A DNA stretch of 64,000 nt from Methylobacterium dankookense (GTDB lineage Bacteria > Pseudomonadota > Alphaproteobacteria > Rhizobiales > Beijerinckiaceae): the NCBI RefSeq assembly GCF_902141855.1, contig NZ_CABFVH010000006.1:124001-188000 (forward strand), read 5' to 3'. The notes beneath the pieces are model-generated. The model was not told where the DNA came from, did not search any database, and was given only the letters and a program-made list of their open reading frames with translations. Made by a program: the position numbers and the translations under genes. Shown piece by piece: positions 9,024 through 18,161 of the stretch; within the stretch, counting starts at the first letter, position 1; every line of letters starts with the position of its first letter.

Positions 9024-10976
9024 TCACCCTGCCTGCTTCACCCGCATGTACCACTCCACCAGGCGGCGGACCTGCCGTTCGGTGTAGCCCCGGTCGACCA
9101 TGCGATCCACGAACTCGCCGTGCTTCTTCTCGGTCTCGCCGTCCTTCTTGGAGCCGAAGGAGATGACCGGCAGCAGCTCCTCGACCTGGGAGAACATGCG
9201 CCGCTCGATGACCTCGCGGAGCTTCTCGTAGCTCGTCCAGTTCGGGTTGCGCCCGCCGTGCTGCGCCCGCGAGCGCAGGGCGAACTTCACGACCTCGTTG
9301 CGGAAGTCCTTCGGGTTGGCGATGCCGGCCGGCTTCTCGATCTTGGTCAGCTCCTGGTTGAGGAGCTCGCGGTTGAGGAGCTGGCCGGTCTCGGCATCCT
9401 TGAAGTCCTGGTCCTCGATCCAGGCGTCGGCGTAGTCGATGTAGCGGTCGAACAGGTTTTGCCCGTAATCGTGGTACGATTCGAGGTAGGCCTTCTGGAT
9501 CTCGTGGCCGATGAACTCGGCGTAGCGCGGCGCGAGCTCCGTCTTGATGAACTCCAGATACCGCTTCTCGGTTTCAGGCGGCAGCTGCTCGCGGCGCAGC
9601 GCCTGCTCCAGCACGTACATCAGGTGCACGGGGTCGGCGGAGACCTCCGTGGTGTCGTGGTTGAAGGTCGCGGCCAGCACTTTGAAGGCGAAGCGGGTCG
9701 AGATCCCGTCCATGCCCTCGTCCACGCCGGCCGTGTCCTTGTACTCCTGCATCGAGCGGGCGCGGGGATCGACCTCGCGCAGGGACTCGCCGTCGTAGAC
9801 CCGCATCTTCGAGAAGAGGTTCGAGTTGGCGTGTTCGCGCAGGCGCGAGAGCACCGAGAAGCGAGCCAGCATCTCGAGGGTCCCCGGCGCGCAGGCTGCG
9901 GTCGAGAGCTCCGAGCCGAGGATCAGCTTGTCGTAGATGCGCTGTTCCTCCGCGACCCGGAGGCAGTAGGGCACCTTGATCACGTAGATGCGGTCGATGA
10001 AGGCTTCGTTGTTCTTGTTGGTCTTGAACGACTGCCACTCGGCCTCGTTCGAGTGGGCGAGGATCACGCCCGTGAAGGGGATCGCGCCGATATTCTCGGT
10101 GCCGACATAGTTGCCCTCCTGCGTCGCGGTGAGCAGGGGGTGCAGCATCTTGATCGGCGCCTTGAACATCTCGACGAATTCGAGAATGCCCTGGTTCGCC
10201 CGGTTCAGGCCGCCCGAATAAGAGTAGGCGTCCGGATCGGCCTGGGAGAGGGTCTCAAGGCGGCGGATGTCGACCTTGCCGACGAGCGAGGAGATGTCCT
10301 GGTTGTTCTCGTCGCCGGGCTCGGTCTTGGCGATGGCGATCTGGCGCAGGCGCGAGGGCCGCACCTTGATCACCTTGAACTGCGAGATGTCGCCGTTGAA
10401 CTCGTCCAGGCGCTTGAGGGCCCAGGGGCTCATCAGGCCGGTCAGGCGCCGGCGCGGGATGCCGTAGCGGCTGTGGATCTCGGCGCCCATGGTCTCGGGG
10501 TCGAACAGGCCGAGCGGGCTCTCGAAGACCGGCGAGACCTCGTTGCCGGCCTTGAGCACGTAGATGGGGTGGACCTCCATCAGGGCCTTCAGCCGCTCGG
10601 CGAGGGAGGACTTGCCGCCGCCCACGGGGCCGAGGAGGTAGAGGATCTGCTTGCGCTCCTCCAGCCCCTGCGCCGCGTGGCGGAAGAACGAGACGATCCG
10701 CTCGATCGTCTCCTCCATGCCGTAGAACTCGGCGAAGGCGGGGTAGGTGCGGATCGTCCGGTTCATGAAGATCCGGCCGAGGCGCGAATCCTTGGCGGTG
10801 TCGATGAACTCGGGCTTGCCGATGGCCTCCAGGATGCGCTCGGCCGCGGAAGCGTACATCAGCGGCTCGTCGCGGCAGGCCTCCAGATACTCGGAGAGCG
10901 TCATCTCCGTGTCGCGGCGCGCCTCGTAGCCTCTGGCGAAGCTCTGGAAAAGGTCGTTCGTCGCATGCATCGGCAT
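9024..10976 (-). CDS. prkA: PrkA family serine protein kinase
   Basis: A 650-residue PrkA/YeaG protein: an AAA-type ATPase fold in the N-terminal half followed by a region distantly resembling PKA-type kinases. The Walker A motif is visible (LGPVGGGKSSLAERL, roughly residues 115-130). Homologues are reported to have kinase or AAA protease activity and respond to starvation or sporulation cues; which applies here is unknown. ATG at 10976 with GAGAGGG seven bases upstream. First gene of the operon; its upstream region has no nearby divergent gene, so the promoter lies in 10977-11269. Confidence 0.95.
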   Translation of the reverse strand: MPMHATNDLFQSFARGYEARRDTEMTLSEYLEACRDEPLMYASAAERILEAIGKPEFIDTAKDSRLGRIFMNRTIRTYPAFAEFYGMEETIERIVSFFRHAAQGLEERKQILYLLGPVGGGKSSLAERLKALMEVHPIYVLKAGNEVSPVFESPLGLFDPETMGAEIHSRYGIPRRRLTGLMSPWALKRLDEFNGDISQFKVIKVRPSRLRQIAIAKTEPGDENNQDISSLVGKVDIRRLETLSQADPDAYSYSGGLNRANQGILEFVEMFKAPIKMLHPLLTATQEGNYVGTENIGAIPFTGVILAHSNEAEWQSFKTNKNNEAFIDRIYVIKVPYCLRVAEEQRIYDKLILGSELSTAACAPGTLEMLARFSVLSRLREHANSNLFSKMRVYDGESLREVDPRARSMQEYKDTAGVDEGMDGISTRFAFKVLAATFNHDTTEVSADPVHLMYVLEQALRREQLPPETEKRYLEFIKTELAPRYAEFIGHEIQKAYLESYHDYGQNLFDRYIDYADAWIEDQDFKDAETGQLLNRELLNQELTKIEKPAGIANPKDFRNEVVKFALRSRAQHGGRNPNWTSYEKLREVIERRMFSQVEELLPVISFGSKKDGETEKKHGEFVDRMVDRGYTERQVRRLVEWYMRVKQAG

Positions 10977-11269
10977 TCGATAACCCTCTCAGACCACACG
11001 TAGCTTCATCCTGTCCCGGCTCGGATGCAACTGACAGGCCCGCATTTGTCGCAGTGCGACGAACGTGCGTCTGTCGCGTGTGGTCGTTGCAACACTCGGC
11101 CTTTCGGCAGGCACAATCAACAGGCGCCTGCCCGGCCCGCACCGGACATTTCTACCGAGGTCGCCCGTTCCCGGGCGGCCTCCCTGCGCATCCCGCCTCG
11201 CGGCCTGTGCGCTGCAAACGGCCCGCGCTGCGCCGCACGATGCATGGCCGGCAGTGCGGCAGGACCGCC
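10977..11269. other. Gene-free region upstream of prkA
   Basis: About 290 bp without a supportable gene. It must hold the prkA promoter (minus strand). The only structure I can point to is the 13-bp palindrome GTCGCAGTGCGAC at 11048-11060, a possible operator. I did not find a convincing sigma-54 or EcfG-type box. Confidence 0.5.
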
Positions 11270-11743
11270 CTAGAGGTCCGTCCCCTCCTTCTTCGCGTCG
11301 CCGCTCTTCCCGGCATCCTTGCCGGCATCCTTCGAGGCAGCCTCGACGGTGATCTTGATGTTCTGCGTCTGCACCTGCCCGTCGGCGTTCTTGATCTCGA
11401 AGGTCACCTCGTCGGCCCCCGTGAAGCCGGCCCTGGGCTGGTAGAACAGCGCCTGGACGCCAGCATCCTTGTTCGGGCAGCGGTAGCTCGCGGGCGTCTT
11501 CTGCTTGCCGGTCTTGGTGATCAGGGCGCCGTTCTTCGGCGCGCCCGAGACCTTGAACTCCGGCATCGGGCCGGTGGAGCAATCCTTCTTCAGGTTCGGG
11601 GCGATGGCGAGCCGAACGGTCTTGCCGGCGGCGACCGTCTCGCTCTTCGTGATCGTCGTCTGCGCGAGCGCAGGGGCCGCAGCGAGGCTGGCGGCCACGA
11701 GGCCCGCGGCGACGCGCGCGGCGATCGGGCTGGCGAAGGTCAT
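11270..11743 (-). CDS. Exported protein with Ig-like domain, function unknown
   Basis: A 157-residue protein with a clear signal peptide (MTFASPIAARVAAGLVAASL then AAAPALAQ). The mature part ends with an Ig-like strand pattern (ADEVTFEIKNADGQVQTQNI) and two cysteines (KKDCSTG, SYRCPNK) that may form a disulfide. The C-terminus is Lys/Asp-rich and disordered. The ATG at 11743 has GGGGAGAG upstream; an in-frame ATG at 11764 would lengthen the signal peptide without benefit. Probably periplasmic. No partner is suggested by the neighbours. Confidence 0.75.
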   Translation of the reverse strand: MTFASPIAARVAAGLVAASLAAAPALAQTTITKSETVAAGKTVRLAIAPNLKKDCSTGPMPEFKVSGAPKNGALITKTGKQKTPASYRCPNKDAGVQALFYQPRAGFTGADEVTFEIKNADGQVQTQNIKITVEAASKDAGKDAGKSGDAKKEGTDL

Positions 11744-11847
11744 GGATCGGCTCTCCCCTGTCATGGCCGGCGCTGCCTCGCGCCGGAGACCGGCATGTGG
11801 GGAGGCCGCCGCGACCCGTCGAGGGGACCGGCGCGGGGAGGGCGCGC

Positions 11848-12267
11848 CTATTCCTGCAGCGCCGCCGCCACCACGCCGGCCACCCGGGCGATCTGCTCGG
11901 GGGGCAACTCGCCCGCGAGCGCGGCGGCGAGGCGGACCTCGATCCGGGCGCGCTCGCCCGCATCGGCGAGGGGAGTGACCGGGATCTGCTCCTCCTTGAG
12001 GCGGCAGACCCGGCGGATGGTCTCGGCCGCCTGGAGCAGGGCCTCGCGGTCGGCCGGGCCCATCTCCCAGAGGGGGTTGCGCAGGCGGCTGATCACCCGG
12101 CGGGCATCCCGGTATTCCGGGTCGGCCAGGGTCGCGGCCTCGATCCGGCTTGCCAGGAAGACCAGTTCCAGCACCTCGCCCGCCGCCGCCGGACAGGTGC
12201 GGACGATCCGCATGAGGCGGCTCGTCAGTTCCTGGGTCGGCGTGAGCGAACGGGTGGCTTTGGGCAT
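11848..12267 (-). CDS. Small helical hypothetical protein
   Basis: A 139-residue, almost wholly alpha-helical cytoplasmic protein without signal peptide or membrane segments. It is rich in Arg, Glu and Ala (RNPLWEMGPADREALLQAAE). I recognise no family. Codon use matches the surroundings and the frame has no competing start, so it is likely real. It lies in the same orientation between the MerR gene and the exported protein, with gaps of 80 and 104 bp. Confidence 0.6.
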   Translation of the reverse strand: MPKATRSLTPTQELTSRLMRIVRTCPAAAGEVLELVFLASRIEAATLADPEYRDARRVISRLRNPLWEMGPADREALLQAAETIRRVCRLKEEQIPVTPLADAGERARIEVRLAAALAGELPPEQIARVAGVVAAALQE

Positions 12268-12347
12268 GCGGGCGTAAACGCGAGCGGTGCCCGGCTGGTT
12301 CGGCGCGCCGAAACGCCCCGTCCGGGCAACGGCTTGCGGAGGGCCCG

Positions 12348-12812
12348 TCAGGCCTCGGGCGGGCTGCGCAGGGCCGCGAGCGCGTCCCGGCAGGCATGGA
12401 GCTCGCGCAGGGCCGCCCGCAGGACCGTCCTGTCGTCGGGCCCGACCTCCTGGCCCGCCTCGCGCTCCTGCAGCGGCGGCGCGGCAGCCACGGCCTCGCC
12501 GCGGCCGACCGCCTGCACGAAGCGCACCCCGTTCTCCTTCAGCACCCGCTGGGCGCCCTTGATGGTGTAGCGCTGCACGTGGAGCAGGTGGCGGATGCCG
12601 GCGATGAGGTCGACGTCCTCCGGCCGGTAGTAGCGCCGCCCGCCCGCCCGCTTCAGCGGCCGCACCTGCGCGAAGCGCGTCTCCCAGAAACGCAGGACGT
12701 GCTGGGGCACGTCGAGATCCTCGGCCACTTCGCTGATCGTCCGGAAGGCGCCCGCCTGCTTGGCCCCGGACCCGGCGGAATCGGAGATTGCGGCGAGCGA
12801 GGGGGCCGGCAT
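12348..12812 (-). CDS. MerR family transcriptional regulator
   Basis: A 154-residue regulator with an N-terminal winged helix-turn-helix ([20 protein letters not shown], then WETRF) and the MerR signature [20 protein letters not shown]. The C-terminal part is short and lacks the cysteine ligands of metal-sensing members. Start chosen at 12812 because AGGA lies 8 bases before that ATG; in-frame ATGs at 12866 and 12902 would add about 20-30 unstructured residues and have no ribosome site. Related MerR proteins in Rhizobiales usually sit near ihfA; here it lies downstream of rpsD, beyond a terminator. Confidence 0.88.
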   Translation of the reverse strand: MPAPSLAAISDSAGSGAKQAGAFRTISEVAEDLDVPQHVLRFWETRFAQVRPLKRAGGRRYYRPEDVDLIAGIRHLLHVQRYTIKGAQRVLKENGVRFVQAVGRGEAVAAAPPLQEREAGQEVGPDDRTVLRAALRELHACRDALAALRSPPEA

Positions 12813-12943
12813 CGGGGCGATCCTGTGCGAGGGCTCGGGGCCGGAATCACCGGCCCGGGCGATCATAGGACGGGGCGCGGCCGAACCGAAGCTGCGCGGC
12901 ACGCCGGGCGGCCAGAACCCTGCGCGATGGCGGCGCGCAAACG

Positions 12944-12972
12944 AAAAGGGCCCGCGCGGGTGGCGCGGGCCC
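12944..12972 (-). terminator. rpsD intrinsic terminator
   Basis: Read on the minus strand, a perfect 10-bp stem GGGCCCGCGC / GCGCGGGCCC with a 5-nt loop is followed by TTTTCGTTT. It lies 30 bp past the rpsD stop and isolates rpsD from the MerR gene. Confidence 0.85.
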
Positions 12973-13001
12973 TCGAAACCTTGGCGATCCAGATGGATCG
13001 A

Positions 13002-13619
13002 TCAGCGCGAGTAGAACTCGATGACGAGGTTCGGCTCCATCTGCACCGGGTAGGGCACCTCGGAGAGGCCCGGCACGCGGGTGACGCGGGCGGTCATCTT
13101 CTGGTGGTCGACCTCGATGTAGTCCGGCACGTCGCGCTCGGCGAGCTGGGTCGCGACGATCACGACCTCGAACTGGCGGGCCGCCTCCTTCACCTCGATC
13201 ACGTCGCCGGGCTTCACGAGGTAGCTCGGGATGTTCACGCGCTGGCCGTTCACCTTGATGTGGCCGTGGTTGATGAACTGGCGGGCGGCGAAGGGGGTCG
13301 CGACGAACTTCGAGCGGTACACGACCGCGTCGAGGCGGCGCTCGAGCAGGCCGATCAGGTTCTCGCCCGAATCGCCGCGCAGGCGGATCGCCTCGGCGTA
13401 GTAGCGGCGGAACTGCTTCTCGGTGATGTTGCCGTAGTAGCCCTTGAGCTTCTGCTTGGCGCGCAGCTGCGTGCCGAAGTCGCTCATCTTGCCCTTGCGG
13501 CGCTGGCCGTGCTGGCCGGGGCCGTACTCGCGGCGGTTCACGGGGCTCTTCGGGCGGCCCCAGATGTTCTGGCCCATGCGGCGATCGAGCTTGTGCTTCG
13601 CCTGAACGCGCTTCGACAT
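13002..13619 (-). CDS. rpsD: 30S ribosomal protein S4
   Basis: A 205-residue primary 16S rRNA-binding protein that nucleates small-subunit assembly. It starts [20 protein letters not shown] and contains the S4 RNA-binding domain ([20 protein letters not shown] and [20 protein letters not shown]). Start at 13619 is set by GAGGA 7 bases upstream; an in-frame extension to 13754 is not conserved in style. It stands alone, not in the alpha operon as in enterobacteria, which is usual for alphaproteobacteria. A structured leader upstream may allow autoregulation. Confidence 0.98.
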   Translation of the reverse strand: MSKRVQAKHKLDRRMGQNIWGRPKSPVNRREYGPGQHGQRRKGKMSDFGTQLRAKQKLKGYYGNITEKQFRRYYAEAIRLRGDSGENLIGLLERRLDAVVYRSKFVATPFAARQFINHGHIKVNGQRVNIPSYLVKPGDVIEVKEAARQFEVVIVATQLAERDVPDYIEVDHQKMTARVTRVPGLSEVPYPVQMEPNLVIEFYSR

Positions 13620-13984
13620 CGCGTGTCCTCTGTCCTGTTCTACCTGCGAGGAACGCGCCCTCCTCTTCCCGCCGGGCTGAAAAGCCCTCAGGGACGACAG
13701 GGCGGGGTTGAGGCCGCCCACGGGTGCGTATGAAAATGCGACGGGGCCCCGCATCGGAGCCCCGTTGACCGGGCGTCCTTAGAGCAGGCGGCCGCGCCGG
13801 TCAACGCTCGCGGCCGGCGGCACCCCGCCCGGGGCAAGCCAGGGCCATGCCGAACGCTCATGTGCCGCCGTCACGATTGGTGCACGACACCGGCTCCCCT
13901 CGAACAAGAATTGGGATAAGTAGCGCTCGAACTCCGGGCCGGCACGCGCCGGCCTGCGCCGCGAGGATGAAGAGACGCAAGGCG
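13620..13984. other. Divergent control region between rpsD and the NDUFA9-like gene
   Basis: About 365 bp without a supportable gene, containing the promoters for two divergent genes. Besides the rpsD leader hairpin (listed), it holds a 7-bp stem ACGGGGC / GCCCCGT at 13741-13765 on the rpsD transcript side. An ORF continuing upstream of rpsD and an N-terminal extension of the NDUFA9-like protein both cross this region but have no ribosome sites. Confidence 0.5.
13668..13706 (-). promoter_or_regulatory. Structured rpsD leader element
   Basis: An inner stem GGGCT / AGCCC (13674-13678, 13683-13687) is closed by an outer stem CCCGCC / GGCGGG (13668-13673, 13701-13706). It would lie 49-87 nt before the rpsD start in the mRNA. 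This is a candidate S4 autoregulation site; nothing beyond the fold supports it. Confidence 0.35.
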
Positions 13985-15172
13985 ATGACCGGCGACAGCA
14001 CGTCCAGCTCCCCCACGGCCGGCCTCGGCCTGATCCGGCCCACCTCGCAGCTCGTGACGATCTTCGGCGGCTCGGGCTTCCTCGGTCGCCACGTGGTGCG
14101 CGCGCTCGCCAAGCGCGGCTACCGCATCCGCGTCGCCGTGCGCCGGCCCGACCTCGCCCTGTTCCTGCAGCCGCTCGGCAAGGTCGGCCAGATCGTGGCC
14201 GTGCAGGCGAACTTGCGCTACCCCGAGTCGGTGGCCCGCGCGGTCAGGGAATCGGACGTGGTGATCAACCTCGTCGGCATCCTGCAGGAGACGGGCTCGC
14301 AGAGCTTCTCCCGCCTCCAGGCCGAGGGTGCGGGCCTGATCGCCCGCGAGGCGGCGAAGACCGGCGCGGCGATGATCCAGGTCTCGGCGATCGGCGCCGA
14401 CCCGGACTCCGAATCGGCCTATGCCCGCACCAAGGCGGCGGGCGAGGCGGCGGTGTTCCAGGCCTGCCCGGACGCGATCGTGTTCCGGCCCTCGCTGATC
14501 TTCGGGCCCGGCGACAGCTTCTTCAACCGCTTCGCCAGCCTCGCCCGCGCCCTGCCGGTGCTGCCGCTGGCGGGCGGGCAGTCGCGCTTCCAGCCGGTCT
14601 TCGTCGGCGACGTGGCCGAGGCGATCGCCCGCGCCGTCGAGGGCCGGGTGCCCGGCGGCACGGTCTACGAGCTCGGCGGCCCCGAGGTCGGCACGCTGGA
14701 GCACTACGTCCGCTACATGCTGGAGACGGTGCAGCGCCGCCGCGCCGTGGTCGACCTGCCGCTGCCGGTGGCGCGGATCCAGGCCCGGGTCCTGGAGATC
14801 GCCGACGCGCTCACCTTCGGCCTGCTGCCGAACGAGCTGAAGCTCACCCGCGACCAGGTGACCCTGCTCCAGCAGGACAACGTGGTCTCCGAGGCCGCCA
14901 AGGCGGAGGGGCGCACCATCGAGGCGCTCGGCATCCATCCGACCGCGGCCGAGGCCGTGGTGCCGGGCTATCTCTGGGTCTACCGCAAGGCCGGCCAGTT
15001 CGCGACGGGCCGCGGCTCCGAGGCCCTGGAGGAGGTGCCCGACCTGCTGACGGCCGAGCCGCTCGATCCGGGCTCGCAGCACCGGCCGCAGCGGGCCTCG
15101 GGCCCGGCGCTCGCCGCCGATCCCGGCGGCCCTCCCGGCCGCATGGGCACCCGCTGGGGTTCGCGCCGCTAA
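13985..15172 (+). CDS. NAD(P)-binding protein, complex I NDUFA9 family
   Basis: A 395-residue short-chain dehydrogenase-like protein of the NDUFA9 group. The dinucleotide-binding motif is at the N-terminus (TIFGGSGFLGRHVVRALAKR, about residues 23-42). Further family blocks include VINLVGILQETG and RPSLIFGPGDSFFNRF. In mitochondria and some alphaproteobacteria this protein is an accessory subunit that binds NADPH at complex I; free-standing bacterial roles are less clear. The start could also be ATG 13967; 13985 was chosen as nearest to the conserved region. The Gly/Pro-rich C-terminus is disordered. Confidence 0.85.
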   Translation: MTGDSTSSSPTAGLGLIRPTSQLVTIFGGSGFLGRHVVRALAKRGYRIRVAVRRPDLALFLQPLGKVGQIVAVQANLRYPESVARAVRESDVVINLVGILQETGSQSFSRLQAEGAGLIAREAAKTGAAMIQVSAIGADPDSESAYARTKAAGEAAVFQACPDAIVFRPSLIFGPGDSFFNRFASLARALPVLPLAGGQSRFQPVFVGDVAEAIARAVEGRVPGGTVYELGGPEVGTLEHYVRYMLETVQRRRAVVDLPLPVARIQARVLEIADALTFGLLPNELKLTRDQVTLLQQDNVVSEAAKAEGRTIEALGIHPTAAEAVVPGYLWVYRKAGQFATGRGSEALEEVPDLLTAEPLDPGSQHRPQRASGPALAADPGGPPGRMGTRWGSRR

Positions 15173-15184
15173 GGTTTCGGGTTT

Positions 15185-15227
15185 CGAAAGGGGTGATCCC
15201 TTTCGTGGGTCCAGGGCAAAGCCCTGG
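15185..15227. repeat. Tandem hairpin intergenic repeat
   Basis: Two adjacent perfect hairpins: CGAAAGGG / CCCTTTCG (15185-15205) and CCAGGGC / GCCCTGG with an AAA loop (15211-15227). They follow the NDUFA9-like gene and may act as a terminator, though no T-run follows. Paired short hairpins of this type are known as dispersed repeats in GC-rich alphaproteobacteria. Confidence 0.6.
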
Positions 15228-15321
15228 AATCCCGACGGTCGCAAATCCCCGGAGCCTGTGCTAGGCGCGGCGCAATCGAGAGACGCGAGGTGGCCCGCCG
15301 GGGACGGCGGGCCGGGGACGC

Positions 15322-16029
15322 ATGGCTGAGAACAACGAGTTCTTCCGCGAGGTCAACGAGGACTATCGCCGGGATCAGGTCGCGCAGATCTGGCGCCGCT
15401 ACGGCGGCGTGATCATCGCGCTCGCTGTCCTGCTCGTCGCCGGCGTCGGCGGCTGGCGCTACTGGCAGAACGCCCAGCGCGCCGCCGCGGAGACGGCCTC
15501 CGAGCAGTTCGACACGGCCAACCGCCTCGCCCGCGACGGCAAGGTCGCGGAGGCCGACAAGATCTTCGACGGCCTGGAGGCGCAGGGGCCGGCCGGCTAC
15601 CGGCTGCTCGCCCGCTTCCGCTCGGCCGCGGAAGCCGCCAAGACCGATGCCGCCAAGGGCGCGGCGGAGTTCGACGCGCTGGCGGGCGACGCCAATGCCG
15701 GGGACGGCCTGCGCGACCTCGCCCGCCTGCGCGCCGCGCTGCTGCGCCTCGACGCGGCCAATCCGGCCCCGGCGCTGGCGAGCCTGCAGAGCCTCGCCGC
15801 CGGCACGCCGTTCCGCCACACCGCCCGCGAGATGCTCGGCCTCGCGGCGCTGAAGCGCGGCCAGTACGACGAGGCCGGCCGCTGGTTCGACCAGATCAGC
15901 GCCGATCCGGACACGCCCCAGGGCCTGCGCCAGCGCATCGAGGTCTACGCGGCCATCGTCGCGGGCGGCCCCGTCACGGTGACCGAGGCCAAGGCCGAGC
16001 CCGCCGCCCCGCCGCCGATCACCCGCTAG
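15322..16029 (+). CDS. Membrane-anchored TPR-like protein (YfgM type)
   Basis: A 235-residue protein with one N-terminal membrane segment ([20 protein letters not shown], about residues 28-47), a short cytoplasmic start, and a periplasmic helical repeat domain of TPR type ([20 protein letters not shown]). Architecture and position directly before der match YfgM, an ancillary protein of the SecYEG translocon; in E. coli YfgM and BamB also precede der. No BamB gene is present between them here. The Pro/Ala-rich tail is disordered. ATG at 15322 follows a GGGGA-type site. Confidence 0.82.
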   Translation: MAENNEFFREVNEDYRRDQVAQIWRRYGGVIIALAVLLVAGVGGWRYWQNAQRAAAETASEQFDTANRLARDGKVAEADKIFDGLEAQGPAGYRLLARFRSAAEAAKTDAAKGAAEFDALAGDANAGDGLRDLARLRAALLRLDAANPAPALASLQSLAAGTPFRHTAREMLGLAALKRGQYDEAGRWFDQISADPDTPQGLRQRIEVYAAIVAGGPVTVTEAKAEPAAPPPITR

Positions 16030-16062
16030 ATTTTTTCGAGGTCCCTGCGCGACTTGGTGTAA

Positions 16063-16091
16063 GGAACCGGTTCCGGGCGCGCCGCGCCCGG
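16063..16091 (+). promoter_or_regulatory. Palindromes upstream of der
   Basis: GGAACCGGTTCC (16063-16074) is a perfect 12-bp palindrome, directly abutting an 8-bp hairpin CCGGGCGC / GCGCCCGG (16073-16091). Role unknown; possibly an operator or a processing site in the der leader. Confidence 0.35.
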
Positions 16092-16142
16092 CCGGGGCGG
16101 GCAGGCCTGCGCGCGGACCGCACACGCATTCTGAGAGACATC

Positions 16143-17486
16143 ATGGATCTGCCGACCGTCGCCATCGTCGGCCGGCCGAACGTCGGCAAGTCGACCCTGT
16201 TCAACCGCTTGGTCGGGCGCAAGCTCGCCCTCGTCGACGACCGGCCCGGCGTCACGCGCGACCGGCGCGAGGGCGACGTGCAGTTCGGCGGGCTCTCCTT
16301 CCGCGTCATCGACACGGCGGGGCTGGAGGAGGCCGACGACGACACGCTGACCGGCCGCATGCGCATGCAGACCGAGGCCGCGATCCTCGCGGCCGACGTC
16401 GTGCTGTTCGTGATCGACGCCCGCGCCGGCGTGCTGCCGGCCGACCAGCCCTTCGCCGAGCTGGTGCGGCGCTCAGGGGTGCCCGTCATCCTCATCGCCA
16501 ACAAGGCGGAGGGCGGCGCCATCGCCGGCGCCTACGAGGCCTTCTCCCTCGGCCTCGGCGATCCGATCCCGTTCTCCGCCGAGCACGGGGAGGGCCTGGG
16601 CGAGCTGCACGAGGCGCTGAAGACCACCCTGCCCGAGCCGGATCCCGACGCCGAGGACGAGGACGGCCCCGAGGGGCGGCCGTTGCGGGTGGCGATCGTC
16701 GGGCGGCCGAATGCCGGGAAGTCGACGCTTATCAACCGCATGTTGGGCGAAGAGCGGCTGCTCGTCGGCCCCGAGGCCGGCATCACGCGCGACTCGATCT
16801 CCCTCGACTGGGCGTGGCGCGGCCGCCGGATCAAGCTGCACGACACCGCCGGCATGCGCCGCCGGGCCCGCATCGACGACAAGCTGGAGAAGCTCGCGGT
16901 CTCGGACGGCTTGCGCGCCGTGCGCTTCGCCGAGGTGGTGGTGGTGCTCCTCGACGCCACGATCCCCTTCGAGAAGCAGGACCTGACCATCGTCGACCTC
17001 GTGGAGAGCGAGGGCCGGGCGCTCGTCATCGGCCTCAACAAGTGGGACCTCGTCGCCGACCAGCCGGGCCTGCTCAAGACCCTGCGCGAGGACTGCACCC
17101 GCCTGCTGCCCCAGGTGCGCGGCGTCTCGGTGGTGCCGCTCTCAGGGCTCGCCGGCGACGGCGTCGACCGGCTGATGCAGGCGGTGGTCCAGGCGGCCGA
17201 GGTCTGGGACCGGCGCGTCTCGACCTCGCGCATCAACGACTGGCTCTCCGAGGCCACCAGCCGCAACCCGCCGCCCGCCGTCTCGGGCCGGCGCATCAAG
17301 ATCCGCTACGCCACGCAGGTGAAGAGCCGGCCGCCGCATTTCGCGCTGTTCGGCAACCAGCTCAACGCCCTGCCGAAATCCTATACCCGCTACCTCGTCA
17401 ACGGCCTGCGCGAGGCCTTCGACCTGCCCGGCACGCCGATCCGGCTGTCCTTGCGCACCTCGCAGAACCCGTTCGACAAGGGCTGA
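16143..17486 (+). CDS. der: Ribosome-associated GTPase Der
   Basis: A 447-residue double GTPase required for 50S subunit assembly. Two complete G domains are seen: P-loop GRPNVGKST at residues 9-17 and GRPNAGKST near 189, each followed by a DTAG switch II motif; NKWD marks the second guanine-specificity site, while the first reads NKAE as is common in Der. The C-terminal KH-like domain ends the protein. Length is typical. It follows the YfgM-like gene after 113 bp that contain palindromes. Confidence 0.97.
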   Translation: MDLPTVAIVGRPNVGKSTLFNRLVGRKLALVDDRPGVTRDRREGDVQFGGLSFRVIDTAGLEEADDDTLTGRMRMQTEAAILAADVVLFVIDARAGVLPADQPFAELVRRSGVPVILIANKAEGGAIAGAYEAFSLGLGDPIPFSAEHGEGLGELHEALKTTLPEPDPDAEDEDGPEGRPLRVAIVGRPNAGKSTLINRMLGEERLLVGPEAGITRDSISLDWAWRGRRIKLHDTAGMRRRARIDDKLEKLAVSDGLRAVRFAEVVVVLLDATIPFEKQDLTIVDLVESEGRALVIGLNKWDLVADQPGLLKTLREDCTRLLPQVRGVSVVPLSGLAGDGVDRLMQAVVQAAEVWDRRVSTSRINDWLSEATSRNPPPAVSGRRIKIRYATQVKSRPPHFALFGNQLNALPKSYTRYLVNGLREAFDLPGTPIRLSLRTSQNPFDKG

Positions 17487-17533
17487 TACGGCGTCCCGAC
17501 GCTCCGGCCGGACATCGGATCCGTAAGCCTGCG

Positions 17534-17561
17534 TGGACGGGCGGCGCGCCCGCGCTAGACT
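17534..17561 (+). promoter_or_regulatory. Candidate promoter of the peroxidase gene
   Basis: TGGACG and TAGACT separated by 16 bp, 43 bp before the start codon of the glutathione peroxidase-like gene. Weak match to sigma-70 boxes. Confidence 0.3.
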
Positions 17562-17604
17562 GATCCTTCGGGGCCGCGAGGCCCGAAGTTCCGGGAGCGA
17601 CGCC

Positions 17605-18159
17605 ATGACCCTGCATCGCCGCGAGGCCCTCGCCGTGATCGCCGCAGCGCTCAGCCTGCCGGCCCGTGCCGCGGAGACGCGGGCCACGAGCTTCGCCTTC
17701 GAGACGCCCGAGGGCGGGCCGCTGCCGCTCGGGCCCTATGCGGGCCGGCCGATCCTCGTCGTCAACACCGCCACCGCCTGCGGCTATGCCGGTCAGCTCG
17801 CCGGGCTCCAGACCTTGTGGACGCGCTTTCAGGACCGGGGCCTCGCCGTGATCGGCGTGCCCTCGCCCGATTTCGGCAACCAGGAGCCCCTCGACGGCCC
17901 GGCCATCGCCGAGGCGGCGCGGAAGAACCACGGCGTCACCTTCCCGCTCACCGCCAAGACCCGCGTGAAGATGCCCCATGCCCACCCGTTCTACGCCTGG
18001 GCGGCGGAGCGGAAGCCGGGCGAGACCCCGCGCTGGAACTTCCACAAATACCTCGTCGCGCGCGACGGCAGCCTCGCCGCCGCCTTCGCCACGCAGGTGG
18101 AGCCGACCGATCCGCGGATGATCGCGGCGATCGCGGCCGAGCTCGACCGGCCGGCCTGA
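17605..18159 (+). CDS. Exported glutathione peroxidase-like protein
   Basis: A 184-residue thioredoxin-fold peroxidase. The peroxidatic cysteine is C59 in NTATACGYAGQ, in place of the NVASxCGLTPQ seen in most family members; the Gln and Trp partners are suggested by AGLQTLW and WNFHKYLV. The first 22 residues (MTLHRREALAVIAAALSLPA) form a signal peptide with an RR pair, so it is probably periplasmic, unlike cytoplasmic BtuE-type enzymes. It would reduce hydroperoxides with thioredoxin-like or thiol donors. Start at ATG 17605; the longer frame from 17533 would bury the signal peptide. Confidence 0.82.
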   Translation: MTLHRREALAVIAAALSLPARAAETRATSFAFETPEGGPLPLGPYAGRPILVVNTATACGYAGQLAGLQTLWTRFQDRGLAVIGVPSPDFGNQEPLDGPAIAEAARKNHGVTFPLTAKTRVKMPHAHPFYAWAAERKPGETPRWNFHKYLVARDGSLAAAFATQVEPTDPRMIAAIAAELDRPA

Positions 18160-18161
18160 GG

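Noticed and set aside
9120..11003. Plus-strand open frame of 627 codons opposite prkA
   Set aside because: Composition is a mirror of the PrkA codons (Leu, Val, Gly, Arg, Asp runs), no ribosome site, no recognisable domain.
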